This document shows positions 35,649 through 47,456 of a stretch of 64,000 nt of DNA, piece by piece. Position 1 is the stretch's first letter. Each line of letters opens with the position of its first letter. Both the position numbers and the translations under genes were made by a program. The stretch is from Rhynchopus sp. YZ270_cl-10 (Eukaryota > Euglenozoa > Diplonemea > Diplonemida > Diplonemidae): NCBI GenBank assembly GCA_964035575.1, contig OZ037927.1, forward strand, positions 930,001-994,000, read 5' to 3'. The notes beneath the pieces are model-generated. The model searched no databases. It saw only the letters and a program-made list of their open reading frames with translations, and was not told the DNA's origin.

Positions 35649-38643
35649 AATCGACGTGTTGAAACCGTCGCGTTCAAAACGTCTCGTTGAAACCGACGCG
35701 TTGAAACCGACGCGTTGAAACCGTCGCGTTGAAACCGTCTCGTTGAAACCGACGCGTTGAAACCGACGCGTTGAAACCGTCGCGTTGAAACCGTCGCGTT
35801 GAAACCGTCGCGTTGAAACCGACGCGTTGAAACCTTCGCGTTGAAACCGTCTCGTTGAAACCGACGCGTTGAAACCGACGCGTTGAAACAGTCGCGTTGA
35901 AACCGTCGCGTCGAAACCGACGCGTTGAAACCGACGCGTTGAAACCGGCGCGTTGAAACCGACGCGTTGAAACCGACGCGTTGAAACCGACGCGTTGAAA
36001 CCGGCGCGTTGAAACAGTCGCGTTGAAACCGACGCGTTGAAACCGACGCGTTGAAACCGGCGCGTTGAAACCGACGCGTTGAAACCGACGCGTTGAAACC
36101 GTCTCGTTGAAACCGTCGCGTTGAAACCGACGCGTTGAAACCGTCGCGTCGAAACCGACGCGTTGAAACCGGCGCGTTGAAACCGTCGCGTCGAAACCGA
36201 CGCGTTGAAACCGACGCGTTGAAACCGACGCGTTGAAACCGTCGCGTTGAAACCGACGCGTTGAAACCGACGCGTTGAAACCGACGCGTTGAAACAGTCG
36301 CGTTGAAACCGTCGCGTCGAAACCGACGCGTTGAAACCGGCGCGTTGAAACCGTCGCGTCGAAACCGACGCGTTGAAACCGTCGCGTTGAAACCGTCGCG
36401 TTGAAACCGACGCGTTGAAACCGACGCGTTGAAACCGTCGCGTTGAAACCGTCGCGTTGAAACCGTCGCGTTGAAACCGACGCGTTGAAACCGTCGCGTT
36501 GAAACCGTCTCGTTGAAACCGACGCGTTGAAACCGACGCGTTGAAACAGTCGCGTTGAAACCGTCGCGTCGAAACCGACGCGTTGAAACCGACGCGTTGA
36601 AACCGACGCGTTGAAACCGACGCGTTGAAACCGGCGCGTTGAAACCGACGCGTTGAAACCGACGCGTTGAAACCGACGCGTTGAAACCGGCGCGTTGAAA
36701 CAGTCGCGTTGAAACCGACGCGTTGAAACCGACGCGTTGAAACCGTCGCGTCGAAACCGACGCGTTGAAACCGACGCGTTGAAACCGACGCGTTGAAACC
36801 GTCGCGTTGAAACCGACGCGTTGAAACCGACGCGTTGAAACCGACGCGTTGAAACCGACGCGTTGAAACCGTCGCGTTGAAACCGTCGCGTTGAAACCGA
36901 CGCGTTGAAACCGTCGCGTCGAAACCGACGCGTTGAAACCGGCGCGTTGAAACCGTCGCGTCGAAACCGACGCGTTGAAACCGACGCGTTGAAACCGACG
37001 CGTTGAAACCGTCGCGTTGAAACCGACGCGTTGAAACCGACGCGTTGAAACCGACGCGTTGAAACAGTCGCGTTGAAACCGTCGCGTCGAAACCGACGCG
37101 TTGAAACCGGCGCGTTGAAACCGTCGCGTCGAAACCGACGCGTTGAAACCGTCGCGTTGAAACCGTCGCGTTGAAACCGACGCGTTGAAACCGACGCGTT
37201 GAAACCGTCGCGTTGAAACCGTCGCGTTGAAACCGTCGCGTTGAAACCGACGCGTTGAAACCGTCGCGTTGAAACCGTCTCGTTGAAACCGACGCGTTGA
37301 AACCGACGCGTTGAAACAGTCGCGTTGAAACCGTCGCGTCGAAACCGACGCGTTGAAACCGACGCGTTGAAACCGACGCGTTGAAACCGACGCGTTGAAA
37401 CCGGCGCGTTGAAACCGACGCGTTGAAACCGACGCGTTGAAACCGACGCGTTGAAACCGGCGCGTTGAAACAGTCGCGTTGAAACCGACGCGTTGAAACC
37501 GACGCGTTGAAACCGGCGCGTTGAAACCGACGCGTTGAAACCGACGCGTTGAAACCGTCGCGTTGAAACCGTCGCGTTGAAACCGACGCGTTGAAACCGT
37601 CGCGTCGAAACCGACGCGTTGAAACCGGCGCGTTGAAACCGTCGCGTCGAAACCGACGCGTTGAAACCGACGCGTTGAAACCGTCGCGTTGAAACCGACG
37701 CGTTGAAACCGACGCGTTGAAACCGACGCGTTGAAACAGTCGCGTTGAAACCGTCGCGTCGAAACCGACGCGTTGAAACCGGCGCGTTGAAACCGTCGCG
37801 TCGAAACCGACGCGTTGAAACCGTCGCGTTGAAACCGACGCGTTGAAACCGTCGCGTTGAAACCGACGCGTTGAAACCGACGCGTTGAAACCGACGCGTT
37901 GAAACCGACGCGTTGAAACCGACGCGTTGAAACAGTCGCGTCGAAACCGACGCGTTGAAACCGACGCGTTGAAACCGACGCGTTGAAACCGGCGCGTTGA
38001 AACCGACGCGTTGAAACCGACGCGTTGAAACCGACGCGTTGAAACCGACGCGTTGAAACCGGCGCGTTGAAACCGTCTCGTTGAAACCGACGCGTTGAAA
38101 CCGACGCGTTGAAACCGACGCGTTGAAACCGGCGCGTTGAAACCGACGCGTTGAAACCGACGCGTTGAAACCGACGCGTTGAAACCGGCGCGTTGAAACC
38201 GACGCGTTGAAACCGACGCGTTGAAACCGACGCGTTGAAACAGTCGCGTTGAAACCGACGCGTTGAAACCGACGCGTTGAAACCGACGCGTTGAAACCGG
38301 CGCGTTGAAACCGACGCGTTGAAACCGACGCGTTGAAACCGACGCGTTGAAACCGACGCGTTGAAACCGGCGCGTTGAAACAGTCGCGTTGAAACCGTCG
38401 CGTCGAAACCGACGCGTTGAAACCGGCGCGTTGAAACCGTCGCGTCGAAACCGACGCGTTGAAACCGACGCGTTGAAACCGACGCGTTGAAACCGTCGTG
38501 TTGAAACCGTCGCGTTGAAACCGTCGCGTTGAAACCGGCGCGTTGAAACCGACGGGTTGAAACCGTCGCGTTGAAACCGTCGCGTTGAAACCGTCGCGTT
38601 GAAACCGTCGCGTTGAAACCGACGCGTTGAAACCGTCGCGAGT
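35649..38643 (+). repeat. 14-bp satellite array, left (about 213 units)
   Basis: Unit GTTGAAACCGACGC with common variants in two positions (CCGTCGC, CCGGCGC, CAGTCGC, CGTCGAAA). A higher-order repeat is visible: the order of variants from 36121 recurs exactly from 36891, an offset of 770 bp (55 units). The minus strand has no stop codon in any frame across the array, because the unit lacks stops and 14 is not a multiple of 3. There is no ATG, so I treat it as non-coding. Confidence 0.95.
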
Positions 38644-39597
38644 AATAGGAGAAATCGAGAGATGGGCGCAGGAATTAAAACCCGGTAAAATTCTACTGCG
38701 CCAATATATTTTCTGAAACCCTTATTTTTTACAGTACTTTTTACTATCCGTTATGCTACCCTACGATCTGTCTGGTCTCAACATGTGTACTATGGTTGAC
38801 ATACCTCTGCTCTGATGATCCGGATCTGCCTGTGAAGAAGAGTACCTGTATAGAATTTTTTTATTGGTGTGCACGTTTCCACAACCACCCAAGAGGTAGT
38901 GCACATGGCGCGTTAGTCTTTATTTTACGTGGCGTTCCCCTTTAGGCCTATACCACGGGTTCTTTTGAATCACAATTTGTCCCCATTTGTGTAGTTTGTT
39001 GTTCTCCTGTCTGAGTGTGGTGAGTGTGTTGTGAAAAAGAGAAAGAAAAGAAAACACTCATAAGGGGGTCTGTTTTTTGGTTTTGTTTTGTTTTGTTTCG
39101 GAAAGGAAAAATATAAAAATAACACCAAAAACCCCTCGTACTCAAAGCATCAGAGACATACACTCAACTCATCAGGGGTGAGCGGGCACCCTGGGGTTTT
39201 TTCCATTTTTTTGGATCGGGCACCCGGGTTTTTTCTAAGGATTTTTACAGGCAATTTTTGGATTTTTCTGAGAACACGCTGCCCCCCTGCCGAAATATGT
39301 TCTCGGTTTTCCCTTTTCGGGGGTTTTTTTTGGCCTTTTTCGGGTTTTCCGCTCACTGTTCCGCAAGTTCTTGGCTGATACACGTTTTGGTCATTACCAC
39401 CAGCGAGTTGCTGAGCGGGGTTAAATTGAACTATGATTCTGGACCCACTGTAACGTGAACCGCCCCCTCGAAATTCAAGAAGGGGTCCTAAACCCGGGCG
39501 CGCTACGCGCTACGTGCACCCCGAATGTTCGGGATGAATATAAAACGGCGCCGCAGGCGAAAAAAAATTAGGGTACAGTATAAAAAATGCAGCTTTT
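38644..39597. other. Non-coding stretch right of the left array
   Basis: No gene seen. The segment GCGCCGCAGGC near 39548 recurs near 40112 and, inverted, near 20106 and 45393. Confidence 0.45.
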
Positions 39598-40053
39598 CAT
39601 AGATGGTAGTCTGGCAGAGTCTGGCAGACTTTTCAAAAAATCTGGAGTCTGCCAGACTCTGCCAGACTTTTTTTTCTCGCCAGACTTTTCGCCAGACTTT
39701 TTTTTAGTCTGGCAGAGTCTGGCAGACTAAAAAAAGTCTGGCGAAAAGTCTGGCGAGAATAAAAAGTCTGGTGAAAAGTCTGGCGAGAGAAAAAAAAAGT
39801 CTGGCAAAGTCTGGCAAAGTCTGGCAGACTCCAGATTTTTGAAAAATCTGCCAGACTTTGCCAGACTTTTATTTTTCTCGCCAGACTTTTCGCCAGACTT
39901 TTATTATTCTCGCCAGACTTTTCGCCAGACTTTTTTTTTCTCGCCAGACTTTTTTTTTAGTCTGCCAGACTTTTTTTTTTGCTTTTTAAAGTCTGGGAAG
40001 TTCCAAAAAAAGTCTGCCAGACTCTGCCAGACTCTGCCAGACTACCATCTATG
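39598..40053. mobile_element. Reiterated-palindrome TIR element with CATAG...CTATG ends
   Basis: Ends CATAGATGGTAGTCTGGCAG and its reverse complement, exact 6-bp duplication GCTTTT (39592-39597, 40054-40059). The interior is many copies of AGTCTGGC(A/G)... in both orientations with A/T runs, so the element folds on itself repeatedly. No gene. Same architecture and duplication length as 3322-3834 but with a different reiterated motif. Confidence 0.85.
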
Positions 40054-40059
40054 GCTTTT

Positions 40060-40747
40060 ACACCACAAAGCCACCCAGCGAATCCTTTTTTGCAGAGCAA
40101 AAAAGGGAAAATGGCGCCGCAGGCAAATTTTTTTTAAGGTGCAGCCCTGGGCGGCGCGGAATTATTATTCTTTTTCGTTCCTCAGTGCCGTCAGGGCCTG
40201 CCCAAGTGCGCCAACGCAATGCACTTTGCTACCACCGTGGTGGCGAGCACTTGCAGCACTGCAAGAAGCAAGGTTCCCTCGACGTTTGCAGTCACACGCA
40301 CCATACTGTATTATTATTTATTCTGTTGCGGGAGGTGAAAGGGACGAGACCGTGCACGGGGAAAAATAAATTTTCCCCGTATAAAATCCTTAGAAAAAAT
40401 AATTTTTCCCCCGTGTAAAATCCTTAGAAAAAATAAAATAAAATCAAAATCGGGCCCCGGGCACCCACTTTGGGCCCAGGCCTGCAACTCATAGAACGGT
40501 TTTTTTTTTTTCCCCCACATATTGTGCAAGTAAGAAGTTTTTCCCCCGTAAGACCCATCGTTGTTACCACCCTCCATGGATGTCCAAAGTACTTTAAGTA
40601 TCAAGTATTGGATTTTTTGGGGGATCAAGTACTTGATATACTTCAAGTACTTTGGACATCTATGACCCTCCAGTCTCCAGAGACAAATGAAAATAAAAAA
40701 ATTATAGCAAAATATATTCACAATACCCACCCCACACAAATCATCAA
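40060..40747. other. Non-coding stretch with a small inverted repeat
   Basis: 40579-40660 is an 82-bp inverted repeat (GATGTCCAAAGTACTTTAAG against CTTCAAGTACTTTGGACATC). CCGTATAAAATCCTTAGAAA is duplicated near 40376 and 40411. No gene seen. Confidence 0.55.
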
Positions 40748-42199
40748 TCAAGCAGACTTGGCCTTGGCGTTCATCCCGAACTTCTCCTTCACCTTTTCGA
40801 TCGTCTCCGCATCCTTGTCATTTGGCCCCGTCACGCCATGCAGGTAAAGCGCGTGAGAGTAGCGATGAATCCTCACCTTGGTTTCACTCGCTGAGCGGAC
40901 CAGTGTCAATTTTGAGTCGCGTTCCCCGAGTTTGGCAAAGACCGTATTTTTAGCAGCGCTGGGGCCGACTCCCTCTGCTCCAGCCTCTGCCATAACCTTA
41001 AGCAAGCCCAGTTCTGGCTCCTCCTCCAATTCTTCGCATGCACTGCGATACTTCTCATCAATGCCTGTGCAATAGATGTATCTCATAATTGACAAACTAC
41101 CCACCCCAACAACAACATACCCTCCTTCAGCTTCGTCAAAACCCCCTCCCTTGTGTCAGGGGTGGCAGACGCAACTACGATGAGATGTGTGGTTAATAAT
41201 TATTGTACAGAGACAACAAAAACGGTACATACTCTTCTCCTCCGCTCTCCTACCTAAACCGACCAAAGTCTTCGTGTGTCCTCCCAACCAGTCATGATAG
41301 TGCTTGAGATATGGAACCTGAAGCTTCTGAGGATCTTCCTTACCTAAAAACTGCGGCCCTATCTTCAGGAACTCGTCCTCTGTCATTGCATTGACTTCGA
41401 AAGATTCTTTGTCAGAGGGGCGGAGCCTTATGACATGATCCGAGATTGCTGTTTTGGAGAATTCGACAATGGTCTTACAACTATTCGTCTTGGATGAAAG
41501 CATGGTTGCCACTGAACTGAAACCACTGGCAAATTTAATCATGGTTTCGTAATCGAGATCTTCCTTGCTCTCCAGAGTGATGTAGATGATCAGCGGATGC
41601 GCATTCTCCCCCTTCTTGGCCTCCATCCTGACCTTGTTCGCTTGTGCAACAAAGTCGACAAAATCGTTACAAGCGGCTTGGTGCTTCCAACACTTCTCTC
41701 CGAATTTTTTGAGCACCATCTCTTCAATCTGAAGGTCAACTGGGTCAGCTTTTTCGCGAAGACGATTCAGTATTTTGCTCGCAGTCAGTGTCACTTCGAG
41801 AACGCCTTCCTTATAGTCTTCCTTCAGTTGATGCCGCATCATCGTTGTTTTGCCAGAGCCGCTTTCACCTATCAGCATGAAGAATCCATTTGCAGTATCA
41901 CTACGTTCTATGTACTTCTTCAGCCTCTCCTTCAGGTGCGTATCTTGTTCTCTGGCAACATACTCTGGCCCTTCGGGGTCGTACTTCGCGGTGACAATCT
42001 TCTTCAGCGCCCGGTTCAGGCACCATTCAGTTTGCGTCCAGGTCCCGTACGCTACGCCCACCGTTCCAACAAGACCGAACACTTTGCTATTCATATCGAG
42101 AAACATGCCAAACTTCTTCACTTTGGGTGCATTCGGTGTGGTGGATGCTTGTGTGCTGCACATTCTGAGTGCCTTCCACAGTTTGTGGAATTTCGTCAT
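40748..42199 (-). CDS. P-loop NTPase of unknown role (three exons, one of 54 nt)
   Basis: Exons by GT-AG sites: 42199-41233, 41174-41121 and 41064-40748, all junctions phase 1, giving about 445 residues. The introns are only 58 and 56 nt. The 54-nt middle exon reads ASATPDTREGVLTKLKEG and keeps the frame. Walker A is GESGSGKTTMMRHQL (~residue 110); a hydrophobic stretch LIIYITLES may hold the Walker B strand. A weakly hydrophobic segment (MFLDMNSKVFGLVGTVGVAYG) lies near residue 30, then charged helices to the C-terminus. It resembles STAND/AAA-type ATPases, but I cannot name the family. Tiny spliceosomal introns mark it as a host gene, only 0.28 kb from the Polinton-like packaging ATPase. 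Confidence 0.7.
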
Positions 42200-42483
42200 T
42201 GTGTTGTGTTCCTGTTGGTGTAATGAGATAGGTGTGTGGTGGTGGAGAGGTGGCAAACATAGGGAGGGGTATGGGTGTTCTATTCTATTTGTGATGAAAA
42301 GAAGCGGAAGCCTAGCCTTAGCGTTTGACCACAACCTTGGGGTTCCCTACACATTTGCTTCTGCAACACATCACAGTCACTATCTTGCTCCCAACACTCC
42401 CCTCGAACTCACATCTCGGGCTGAATTCCCTCGAGGAACCTTCGTTTCTGAGTCTCTCGTCTTGTCGGACATCGTTTCTCTTA

Positions 42484-43224
42484 TCATCCTGGAAACAGAA
42501 TCTCATCAAAGTTCCTTCGATACTTCAATTCAGGAACAACAGGCTGGTTGTCGACCATGACGAAGTTGTACCGGGGCAGACCCTCAAACATACTGTTGAA
42601 CTCATCAGGCTCAAGGTCGCTGCATGAAGTCGCTATCATCCGTCTCTCCTTCTTGTTGAGGTTGAACAGCAGGAAGCAGCTACAGTTCTGTCGTATCGCC
42701 TTTGGGGTGTCATAGAAGCTCTGGCTCAAGTAGACTGGTGAGATGTTGCGATGACGTCCACGTACATACAGGTCGATGAAGTCTCTCTGGTTCTTCTCCA
42801 TCACAATGTCGTCTAAGATCACAAGGTTCTTCTGCTTTGCGTCAAGGTCCTCCACATCGAACTCACCCACACTGTCGAAGAACTCTGCTGTTGGCTTCAA
42901 GGCTTCTAAGGTCTCGTCGATCTTCTCCTCACTCACCTTCTTCTTCTTCAACTCCCGTTCCAGCTCACTTCGTATCTTCTCGTCAATGTCTGCAAAGTGT
43001 TCCATCATAACCTGGTAGATCTTTTGGTGTAGTGTTGTGCTGATAACGAAAACCCTGTCAAACGGTAACTTCAACTCCTTGTTCATCAGCATATTCCCCA
43101 TCACTGTGCTCTTCCCACACCCAGAAGATCCGACAGACAACATCCTGAATGGCCACGACGGAAGAAGCTTTGAATGTTCATCATCCTCAGGTGACTCATT
43201 CCTCGTAACGTAATTGCGTATCAT
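42484..43224 (-). CDS. Polinton-like genome-packaging ATPase (FtsK/HerA type)
   Basis: About 246 residues starting MIRNYVTRNES. Walker A is SVGSSGCGKSTVMG and Walker B is LVILDDIVME, followed by the typical DLYVRGRHRNISPVYLSQSF segment with its sensor Gln. Expected to pump element DNA into capsids. Start at 43224 leaves 17 bp to the divergent gene at 43242, suggesting a shared promoter. Confidence 0.9.
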   Translation of the reverse strand: MIRNYVTRNESPEDDEHSKLLPSWPFRMLSVGSSGCGKSTVMGNMLMNKELKLPFDRVFVISTTLHQKIYQVMMEHFADIDEKIRSELERELKKKKVSEEKIDETLEALKPTAEFFDSVGEFDVEDLDAKQKNLVILDDIVMEKNQRDFIDLYVRGRHRNISPVYLSQSFYDTPKAIRQNCSCFLLFNLNKKERRMIATSCSDLEPDEFNSMFEGLPRYNFVMVDNQPVVPELKYRRNFDEILFPG

Positions 43225-43241
43225 TTTTTTCAATAACAAAA

Positions 43242-43892
43242 ATGCAACTGAACAATACATCAAGTCTCGAGAAGCTTCTACGCGATATTGGTAGACTGAA
43301 GGACTCCATAGCACAACAACGATCTGATATTCTCAACGAACAAGAAACCCTGAAGGAGATTGATGCCCCGATCAAGACTTCAGATGAGGGAGACCAAACT
43401 GACAACTTCTTATCAGGAATTGCAACATATACCTCAACATCCACACCACAACCGAGTGCTTCAGACCAGACATCATTCCAAGAAGCTTTATCACATATTA
43501 GTAGTATGCAAACCCCGAATTTGACACCGAACCTGGGTCCGACTGCGAATTTGACACCGAACCTGACACCGAACCTAGGTCCGACATGGAACTTCCACAA
43601 CCCCAACAATCCGCCTACTTTTGATGGTAGCATTACTCCGACACCATCGACAGGTAAAGGTAAAGGGAAAGGTAAGGGTAAAGGTAAAGGAGGTAAGACT
43701 GGGAGTGGTGTGTATCAAATGGACACCGAGGGTGCAATGAATAGACTGACGATCTTGATAGGAGGAAAGAAGGCAGGTAATACAAGTCAAGCAATCAAAC
43801 AAGAAGCAGCCACTATCCTTGACTGGCTTCTCAACAACAACAAGATAGACCTAGAGGAACACAAACTCCTCACACAAGAAATCAACTCATAA
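43242..43892 (+). CDS. Polinton-like element protein of unknown function, Gly-Lys and Pro-Asn repeats
   Basis: 216 residues: an N-terminal coiled-coil-like helix, a TPNLTPNLGPT repeat, a (GK)n linker (TGKGKGKGKGKGKGG) and a helical C-terminus (AIKQEAATILDWLLNNNKID). Position next to the ATPase and structural genes suggests a virion or assembly protein. No homology recognised. Confidence 0.6.
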   Translation: MQLNNTSSLEKLLRDIGRLKDSIAQQRSDILNEQETLKEIDAPIKTSDEGDQTDNFLSGIATYTSTSTPQPSASDQTSFQEALSHISSMQTPNLTPNLGPTANLTPNLTPNLGPTWNFHNPNNPPTFDGSITPTPSTGKGKGKGKGKGKGGKTGSGVYQMDTEGAMNRLTILIGGKKAGNTSQAIKQEAATILDWLLNNNKIDLEEHKLLTQEINS

Positions 43893-43894
43893 AA

Positions 43895-44179
43895 ATGGAA
43901 CAACTCTCACTCTTTGTCTCCTCTGAAGGAGAGCCAATCTCCACTGACTTCACTGTAGCCTACAACCCTCCCATATACCTTGACGAAGGTGACAGCTATG
44001 AGATAAGTCTCATCAAGAGCAGTCAGTACTACTCCTGGACAAACATCAGCCAACAGCAAGGCAACAACTTCTTTGAGTGGAGTCGTGACAACGGTTCTTC
44101 ATGGGAGACAATAGTGTTCGGTGACGGAACTACAGCATCTCTGAGATCAACGACCACATACCATCGGAAATCACACTAG
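43895..44179 (+). pseudogene. Polinton-like minor structural (penton-like) gene, first segment
   Basis: Reads MEQLSLFVSSEGEPI..PPIYLDEGDSYEISLIK..YYSWTNIS, the pattern of minor jelly-roll capsid (penton-like) proteins of Polintons and related viruses. Starts 3 bp after the preceding gene. The locus continues at 44233 and looks broken. Confidence 0.55.
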
Positions 44180-44232
44180 AGCCCATCCTAGCCCTGCAGA
44201 AGATTAAGATCACCCTACCTGCTAACTATCAA

Positions 44233-44634
44233 GTGAACTTCAGAACAGGCTCCTTCTATGGCATCTTAGGCTTTGCTGAGAACACCATCATAAGTGCAGG
44301 TGTGAACACTGCGCCTCACGTCGCAGACATCACGAACGGAATCCAAGCAGTTGTTGTACACTGTGATCTTGTGAACCCAAAGTATTCCTACCACAACACC
44401 GGCACATCAGGCACCAAGTCGCAAATATTGTATGTTGTCAGCCCACCCTCCCTCCCTCCTAGTAGTTTGTACAACGTGGTAGAACCTGGCAGCTCGTACT
44501 ATGTCCCCACCAACAAGACCCAGATCAACAGCATAAGGTTCTGGCTCACAGACCAGAATGGGAAGCGCATCAACAACCAAGGGGAGAACGTCAACTATCA
44601 TGTTATCCTTCGCAAAGTAAAATCTTCGTACTAA
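44233..44634 (+). pseudogene. Polinton-like minor structural gene, second segment
   Basis: 133 residues with beta-rich character (GSFYGILGFAENTII, IQAVVVHCDLVNPKYSY, INSIRFWLTDQNGKRI), typical of the C-terminal half of Polinton penton-like proteins (LVDQNGRLID-type ending). Part of the same locus as 43895-44179. Confidence 0.55.
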
Positions 44635-44640
44635 AAAAAA

Positions 44641-44856
44641 ATGTCATCCTGGTCAAATCTAGTGAGGGATAGTGAAAGGGTATCAGGGAGGAAGAGAACC
44701 TGGAGTGATTTGGTGGAGGGTAGTGGTGTGGGTGAAACCCTAGAGAAACAGCAAGAGAAGCAAGAAGAAAGAGACAACAAGAAGGTGCTTGATGTACTGG
44801 CTGACATCTCTAAGAGGCATAATGTTGTGCTTGGGAATGGGTTGGTCACAATATAG
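44641..44856 (+). CDS. Small charged protein at the end of Polinton-like gene group 1
   Basis: 71 residues, 6 bp after the preceding gene, strongly charged helix (EKQQEKQEERDNKKVLDVL). Not recognised. It ends 8 bp before the 3' hairpin at 44865, which supports it as the last gene of a co-transcribed group. Confidence 0.5.
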   Translation: MSSWSNLVRDSERVSGRKRTWSDLVEGSGVGETLEKQQEKQEERDNKKVLDVLADISKRHNVVLGNGLVTI

Positions 44857-44864
44857 GTGTGTCT

Positions 44865-44887
44865 ATACATATCTCTGCGATATGTAT
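44865..44887 (+). terminator. Putative transcript-end hairpin (copy 1)
   Basis: Perfect 9-bp stem ATACATATC/GATATGTAT with loop TCTGC, directly after the last gene of group 1. The identical 23-bp sequence, inverted, lies between the convergent capsid and polymerase genes at 55814-55836. Confidence 0.65.
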
Positions 44888-46047
44888 TATTTGAGTCTTC
44901 GGTGTTGTTAGCACCCTCGAGGGAGCTCTGCTCCTGAGTCTAGTGTATCTCCAATCTCCATTCCATTCCCTGTGATCTTGCCATACGCTGTCTCCCCTAG
45001 AATCTTGAGGATGAAGGTGGGGACGCTCGCTATGTGCTGTACTCTGTCTATTGAGCTCTTGTTTAGGGGGTGGATAGCTAGGGTAATTCCTTCACAAAAA
45101 GCTGTCCAAAGTATTATTTTGTACTTAGGCGTTTTCCGGCATTTTTTTTATTTTTTTTTTTATTTTTTATTTCCCCCTTTTTTTCCTCCCAGAATTTTGG
45201 GGTTGGGGGCTCTCGCGTGAATTGGTACAATACAATATTGTTTCAAACGTTTCAATTGTCGGCAGCGCATGCAGCATTCAATGATTCGTCCATGAGACTG
45301 ACCACAGATTTGATAACTAGTTCAATTACGGATACTTCAGGTGGCGACCAATTAGCACAATACAATGTTGTTTCAAATGTTTCAAGTGCCGCTTGCGCCT
45401 GCGGCACGATCACAGATTACAGAAATGGTTTAATTATGGCAAGATTTACATCTGGAACAGAATTGTGTGGGGAGGGCTTGGATGGGAAGAATAGAGGAAA
45501 TGAAAAATTGGAAAGGGTCTGGGGTGGTGTGGTATCTTTGTTGGTCGAAGAAGGAAGAGAAACTGACAAAACAGAGTGCTTGCAAATATTACACAACTTG
45601 TGAAAAGGCTAAATCGGAACAAATAGAAAGAATCGCAACAGAAAAGCTTTGGAGAGGATGCTTGCATTGTTCACTCAAGAACACCTAGAAAGGCTGATAC
45701 TTTAACATTTACTCTGATCAGCAGGCTGCTGAGAGGGGTGTGGCATAACTTGAAATGAAGACAAGGCGAGAGAGAAACAATTCGTGAAAAAAAAAAACAA
45801 AAGTGGCCTTTAATGTTAATGAAAGGCCCTCACAAAGTGGACTTAAGAATTTTCAGACATAACCGACGACTGCAAAGATCCACACTATTTAAAAAAGGAT
45901 GAAGTTCAACTACCTGACTCGGTCCTGAGACAATAACCCCAGTCTCTCTGAACTCATACCCCCCTCTATTTCCCCCACTGTCGCCGATACTGCCTCCATC
46001 AGACAATCTTATAAAGAACACGTAACGTCTCGATGCACCAAAAAGAA
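44888..46047. other. Stretch without a recognised gene; internal duplication
   Basis: 45220-45275 and 45350-45410 are imperfect direct copies (ACAATACAATATTGTTTCAA versus ACAATACAATGTTGTTTCAA). A frame across them (45217-45603, GTG start) is Ser/Thr/Asn/Ala-rich and might be a fragment of a surface-type protein, but support is weak. 45780-46047 holds nothing recognised. Confidence 0.45.
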
Positions 46048-47424
46048 TCACCCCCGACGATGATAAAAAAGAAGGTATGCCTCTGAAAAGAGAAGCCTCG
46101 GGTTCTTTGTCACACTTGAATCATTGCAATGATACCACGTACCCTCTGACTTCACGTATGCACTGTAGTGGCCGTGCCCCATCCTGTGTCCGTGGTGACA
46201 GACAACACCATACAGGTCATACCGAAGTTGCACCTCTAGAGAGTCAGAGTGCACGTATGGTGCCATGTCCAACTCATGCGGAAGTTCAACGATCGTCTCG
46301 ATCTTATTGAGCGGGTCGTGAAACCTCGCCAATTGCATTGCCAAAACATTTGGCAGCCGCATCACACGTGTCACCATTCTGGCTGCGAAGGTCTGCGGGT
46401 GGCAGGTCAGGCACTTGTACTCCTGCTCTGCGTGCATTTCTTCCACCCTAGAGAGGTGCTGAAGTAACGCACCCAATGCCACTGGCAATGAACCGGTGTC
46501 CCGCGTGGGGAAGTGCAATATCATATTGTGTGAGGGGGTGACGGTGAGGCACTTAGTGTCACAGCCAAAACAAGTGGCTGTCGGGACATACTGTAGATAA
46601 AGAAAACCCATTGCTGGACAATTAGAACTCTCGAGGTAAGAGTTCACTACTCGTGCCGAGGCCACAGACAAAGTCTCATGATCCAGCACTTCGTTGGTGG
46701 GATGTTTAACTTTCCCACGTCTTGCCTCCACCTCGAGGGCGTCCGTCAGCACAAGAAAAAACTCGTGGCAGTCTTGCTGCGTATACGTGAACCCAGGCTC
46801 CTTCACATTTAATGCGTCGCGTATGCTCGTAGGGCGGATCACATCTTGTGCATCGGCAGCCACTGACTGAGCCACCACTTCGCGTATCGCCCTCGAAAAA
46901 GGGCCAGCATTCGAGAGGGACTTCACAAACGAGTCCGTGTACACTAAACACTGTAAAACAGAGTTGATGAAACACGTCACGCCGAAGTTATGGAACCCCC
47001 TCGGCACTGGTGGAGGCTGGTGGAGGGTTGCATCAAGGGCAGCCTGCAATTGCTCCATCTCCTCCGCCTCCCCAACGCCTGGCTGGTGTGGGTTCTGCTG
47101 CTGCTGTGGTTGCTGTGGCTTCTGCTGTGGCTGTTGTGGCTGCTGTGGTTGCTGTGGCTTCTGCTGTGGCTGTTGTGGTTGCTGTGGCTTCTGCTGTGGC
47201 TGTTGTGGCTGTTGTGGCTGCTGTGGTTGCTGTGGCTTCTGCTGTGGCTGTTGTGGTTGCTGTGGTTGCTGTGGCTTCTGCTGTGGCTTCTGTGGCTTCT
47301 GTTTCTTCTGTGGTGGCTGCTGCTTCTGTTGCTGCTGACCGTTCTTCGGTGCAGGCTTACGCTTCTTTGCAACATTCTGGGATGCATCAGTCCCAGCTCT
47401 CCTCCGCTTCCTCGGACTTTCTGC

Positions 47425-47456
<32 letters not shown>

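Noticed and set aside
45217-45603. Candidate surface-type protein gene
   Set aside because: Starts at GTG in repeat-like DNA, has an internal imperfect duplication and ends in low-complexity sequence; support is too weak for a gene call.
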